Assembly (NCBI GenBank): GCA_016647705.1
Contig: CM028336.1
Coordinates: forward strand, 620,001-684,000
Reading direction: 5' to 3'
Source: Eucommia ulmoides
Taxonomy: Eukaryota > Streptophyta > Magnoliopsida > Garryales > Eucommiaceae
DNA length: 64,000 nt
Below are positions 61,697-64,000 of this stretch, one piece after another. The position numbers and the translations under genes were made by a program. Positions within the stretch are counted from its first letter, which is position 1. Every line of letters starts with the position of its first letter. The notes beneath the pieces were generated by a model. The model made no database searches and was not told the DNA's origin. It saw nothing but the letters and a program-made list of their open reading frames with translations.

Positions 61697-63314
61697 TAAG
61701 AGTGTATTTACTTTATTTCGGTATGGATGCATATAATTTATTTCAGTGTGGAACGTGGATGAATGCATTTTATAATTTTATTTGTTATTTTAGTAATTAT
61801 TTTTTAAATTATAAAAAAAAAATAAAAAAAAAATATAGGGACAGCTAGGTCCTAAGGCTGGACTTGGGTTTCAAACTTTTTAGTAGGGTCAGGCTTAGAC
61901 ATAATAATAGGGTGTAGTAATAGGTCATATCCGGTCTCATCCCTACCGGACATGCCAATGGCTTGTGGAAGACAAGAAAAAGTTTCAATTACTTAAAAAC
62001 AAGAAGAAAAGTTGGATCTTAAAAAGTTTGCCGAAAGAGTAGATCGATTAATTATGAATTTTATTTCTCCGACTTGTTTGGTTTATTTTTTTGTAAACAA
62101 TTACCCTTGTCGCTTTCATACTCATCAAATCAAGCACACTTTCCCGTGATTTTTCTGTTTGTGAAATTCACTTTTAGGGGTTTCATTTTTTGGGGGAGGG
62201 GGAGGGGGGGCAATATAGGAGGTGCGAAAAAATGTAGGAGGCGTTTGATTATTGTTACTGCTAATCAAAGTTAAATGCAAGAGGGTGAAATAATTTTATT
62301 CTTAAAAATAATTTTAATTTTATTTTATTGTCTATATATTATTTTTATAATTTCTATAAATTTAATATTCATAAGTTTTGTACCTTATATTTTCGTTTTT
62401 ATATTTTTTTTGATAATTTTTATATTAATATTTTAGTATTATTACTAAATTAATATCTATGTATAATTTTTATAGTTTTCATAAATTTAATGTCCATAAA
62501 TTTATGAAAACTATGTTATATTATTTCTTCAATTTAATTTGTATTAATTTAATGTTTTGATATTATCAATAAATTTAATATCTATTTATTAAATTATGTT
62601 TATATATTATTTTATTTATTTATTTTATGTGTATTTAATATTTTAGTATTATTATTAAATAAAATATCCATATATTGTTACTGTAATTTCTGTAAATTAA
62701 ATACTTTTTTTTGTTATTATATATTTTTAAATGGGGATGTTAGTCTAAAAAATAAAAGATTAATATATATATTAAAGGGTTATTTATATATTTTATTTTT
62801 GAATTATTTAATCATTTTTAAATAGTTAAGAGTAAAATTGTTATTGCAATAAAAAATTTATTAATTTTTTTTTTTTTTTTAATCTATAAGAAAGGTAAGT
62901 GATCTTTGAGCAAAATTGATAAGAGGACTGACTACTATTTATAAAATAACAAGATGTATCTGCTTTAGGACAAAATAACATAATGATATAAACCCATATG
63001 TATAAACTAGGGAGCCCACCTTTCACCCATATCTTCTTCCTTTCTCACAACATATACACACACATATATATATATAAACAAGTGGGATCCACTTTTACTC
63101 TTAAGGAGAAGTTTCATAAGGACAAATTCCGTTCTGAGCCTTCTGTAGGTACCACTCCCTAAATAGCAGGACTTTGGGCACAAGGTCAGTCCTCCCAGGA
63201 CCGAGGACAGCTCACTTGAAGAATTTTCAACCGACGACTCCACCTCAACAAGAGGACTCACTTATCATCCGACTGAACCATACTCGAAATGTGTACCAAT
63301 TTTATAAACCAACA
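60882..63314. other. AT-rich intergenic DNA, no gene seen
   Basis: Very AT-rich. Includes (TATC)n 61602-61656 followed by (TA)n 61657-61691, inside a decayed relative of the 7022-7558 MITE (GGGCCGGCTCGGCC near 61569, GGTCATATCCGGTCTCATCCC near 61923). Confidence 0.6.
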
Positions 63315-63531
63315 AATAGAATTATCAAATAACAAAAATAACCTCATTACAAAGACACATGGTTAGCATGATCTATTTTTTATGCAAAATCATTAACAAC
63401 GTTTTTAAATAAAAAACGGTTGTTGATTTGATTAAAAAAAATAAAAAATTGTTTTTGAAAAGGAAACTCCACAAACTAGTAGGGTTCATTTCATAATTTT
63501 ACAAAAATATAGGGGATGTTAATAGAATTAA
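63315..63531. repeat. Copy of the DAP upstream segment 35982-36331
   Basis: Shares AATAGAAT-ATCAAATAACAAA, GTTGTTGATTTGATTAAAAA, GGTTCATTTCATAATTTTAC and AATATAGGGGATG-TAATAGA in the same order and orientation. It lacks about 130 bp of the fold-back arm. Confidence 0.75.
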
Positions 63532-64000
63532 TCGATTGCATTTAACCCTTCTGCTTCACTCGCACACAACCCGGTATTCATATGGGTTCCGAAAGACGAT
63601 TCTGAAATGCAGTAGGATTCAAGCCGGAGGACAAACCCAATCCGCTAAGAAATCCGCCGAATACGATCTCAGGGACTTCGCCGACTTCCCTTCTCTGCCG
63701 TTCGCGACCAACAGGTATCTCTGTTTTTCATCTCCGTTTTTCGTCATCGCCTTCACCGCGCCACAAATTCCCAATTATCATCTTTGAAATTTGTTGTAAA
63801 TCGCCAAATTTTGTTCCAGATCCAACTGAAGAGACGTTGTGAGATTGTTGTTCAGTCCAGCCATAGCTCCGGTGAGATTGTGAATGACTCTCTCTCCTCT
63901 CAGATCTAACGCCAATTTTCTCTCTCTATTTCATCATATTCTTCCCTGAATCTCTTCATTTTCGATCGAGAATTCCTTAGTTTTCCTTCAATTGGTGTTC
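63532..64000 (+). other. Possible 5' end of a plus-strand gene leaving the window
   Basis: CT-rich, GC-raised sequence with good splice sites: donor CCAACAG/GTATCTC at 63716, acceptor TTCCAG/ATCC at about 63818, donor CTCCG/GTGAG at about 63870. The frame SAEYDLRDFADFPSLPFATN before the first donor lacks an upstream ATG in frame, so it may be leader rather than coding. I do not recognise it. Confidence 0.35.

Overview
This window is nuclear DNA of a flowering plant, most likely a eudicot. The evidence is AT-rich spliced genes with plant-specific families (ORRM1, LITTLE ZIPPER, plant A20/AN1 proteins, a GDSL esterase), plastid or mitochondrial targeting sequences on several products, and intergenic DNA built from MITEs, Helitron-like ends, an Au-type SINE, TRIMs and LTR retrotransposons. 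I cannot name the species. Exon models were made by hand from GT/AG sites and reading-frame closure.

Gene-rich part (1-35.4 kb). In order: a GDSL esterase/lipase cut by the left edge (minus); ORRM1, a plastid RNA-editing factor with two RIP boxes and an RRM (minus, 9 exons, about 387 aa); an 8 kb stretch of MITEs and a Helitron-like element; an intron-less A20/AN1 stress-associated protein (minus, 162 aa); a mitochondrial NFU4/5-type Fe-S scaffold (minus, 6 exons, 273 aa); an R3H-SUZ RNA-binding protein (plus, about 473 aa); a LITTLE ZIPPER microprotein (plus, 79 aa); and a plastid-type M18 aspartyl aminopeptidase (minus, 10 exons, 553 aa). These do not form a pathway. From memory, ORRM1 and NFU4 also lie close together on Arabidopsis chromosome 3, so part of the order may be ancestral. 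Introns hold many insertions: a 941-bp element with an 8-bp target-site duplication (TSD) in ORRM1, a fold-back in NFU, a 369-bp TRIM and a SINE in the R3H gene, and TRIM-like fragments in the aminopeptidase gene.

Repeat-rich part (35.4-63.5 kb). I see no intact gene here. From 36.9 to 51.3 kb there are several diverged copies of one AT-rich repeat, broken by a MITE, a hAT-type element, two solo LTRs with perfect 5-bp TSDs, and two decayed papain-like cysteine protease copies. From 52,746 to 60,876 lies a full-length but mutated Ty1/copia element (TSD ATCAA) with a 2.3-kb solo LTR (TSD TGTTT) inserted in its reverse transcriptase. The right end (63.5-64 kb) looks like the 5' part of another plus-strand gene that runs out of the window.

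The most unusual signal is a set of paired short palindromes spaced about 20-23 bp apart. They form tandem minisatellites inside two different solo LTRs (42.5-43.0 kb and 58.3-58.6 kb), which share a core despite unrelated LTR ends. A second palindrome with the same paired layout occurs at 46.65 kb and 50.1 kb.
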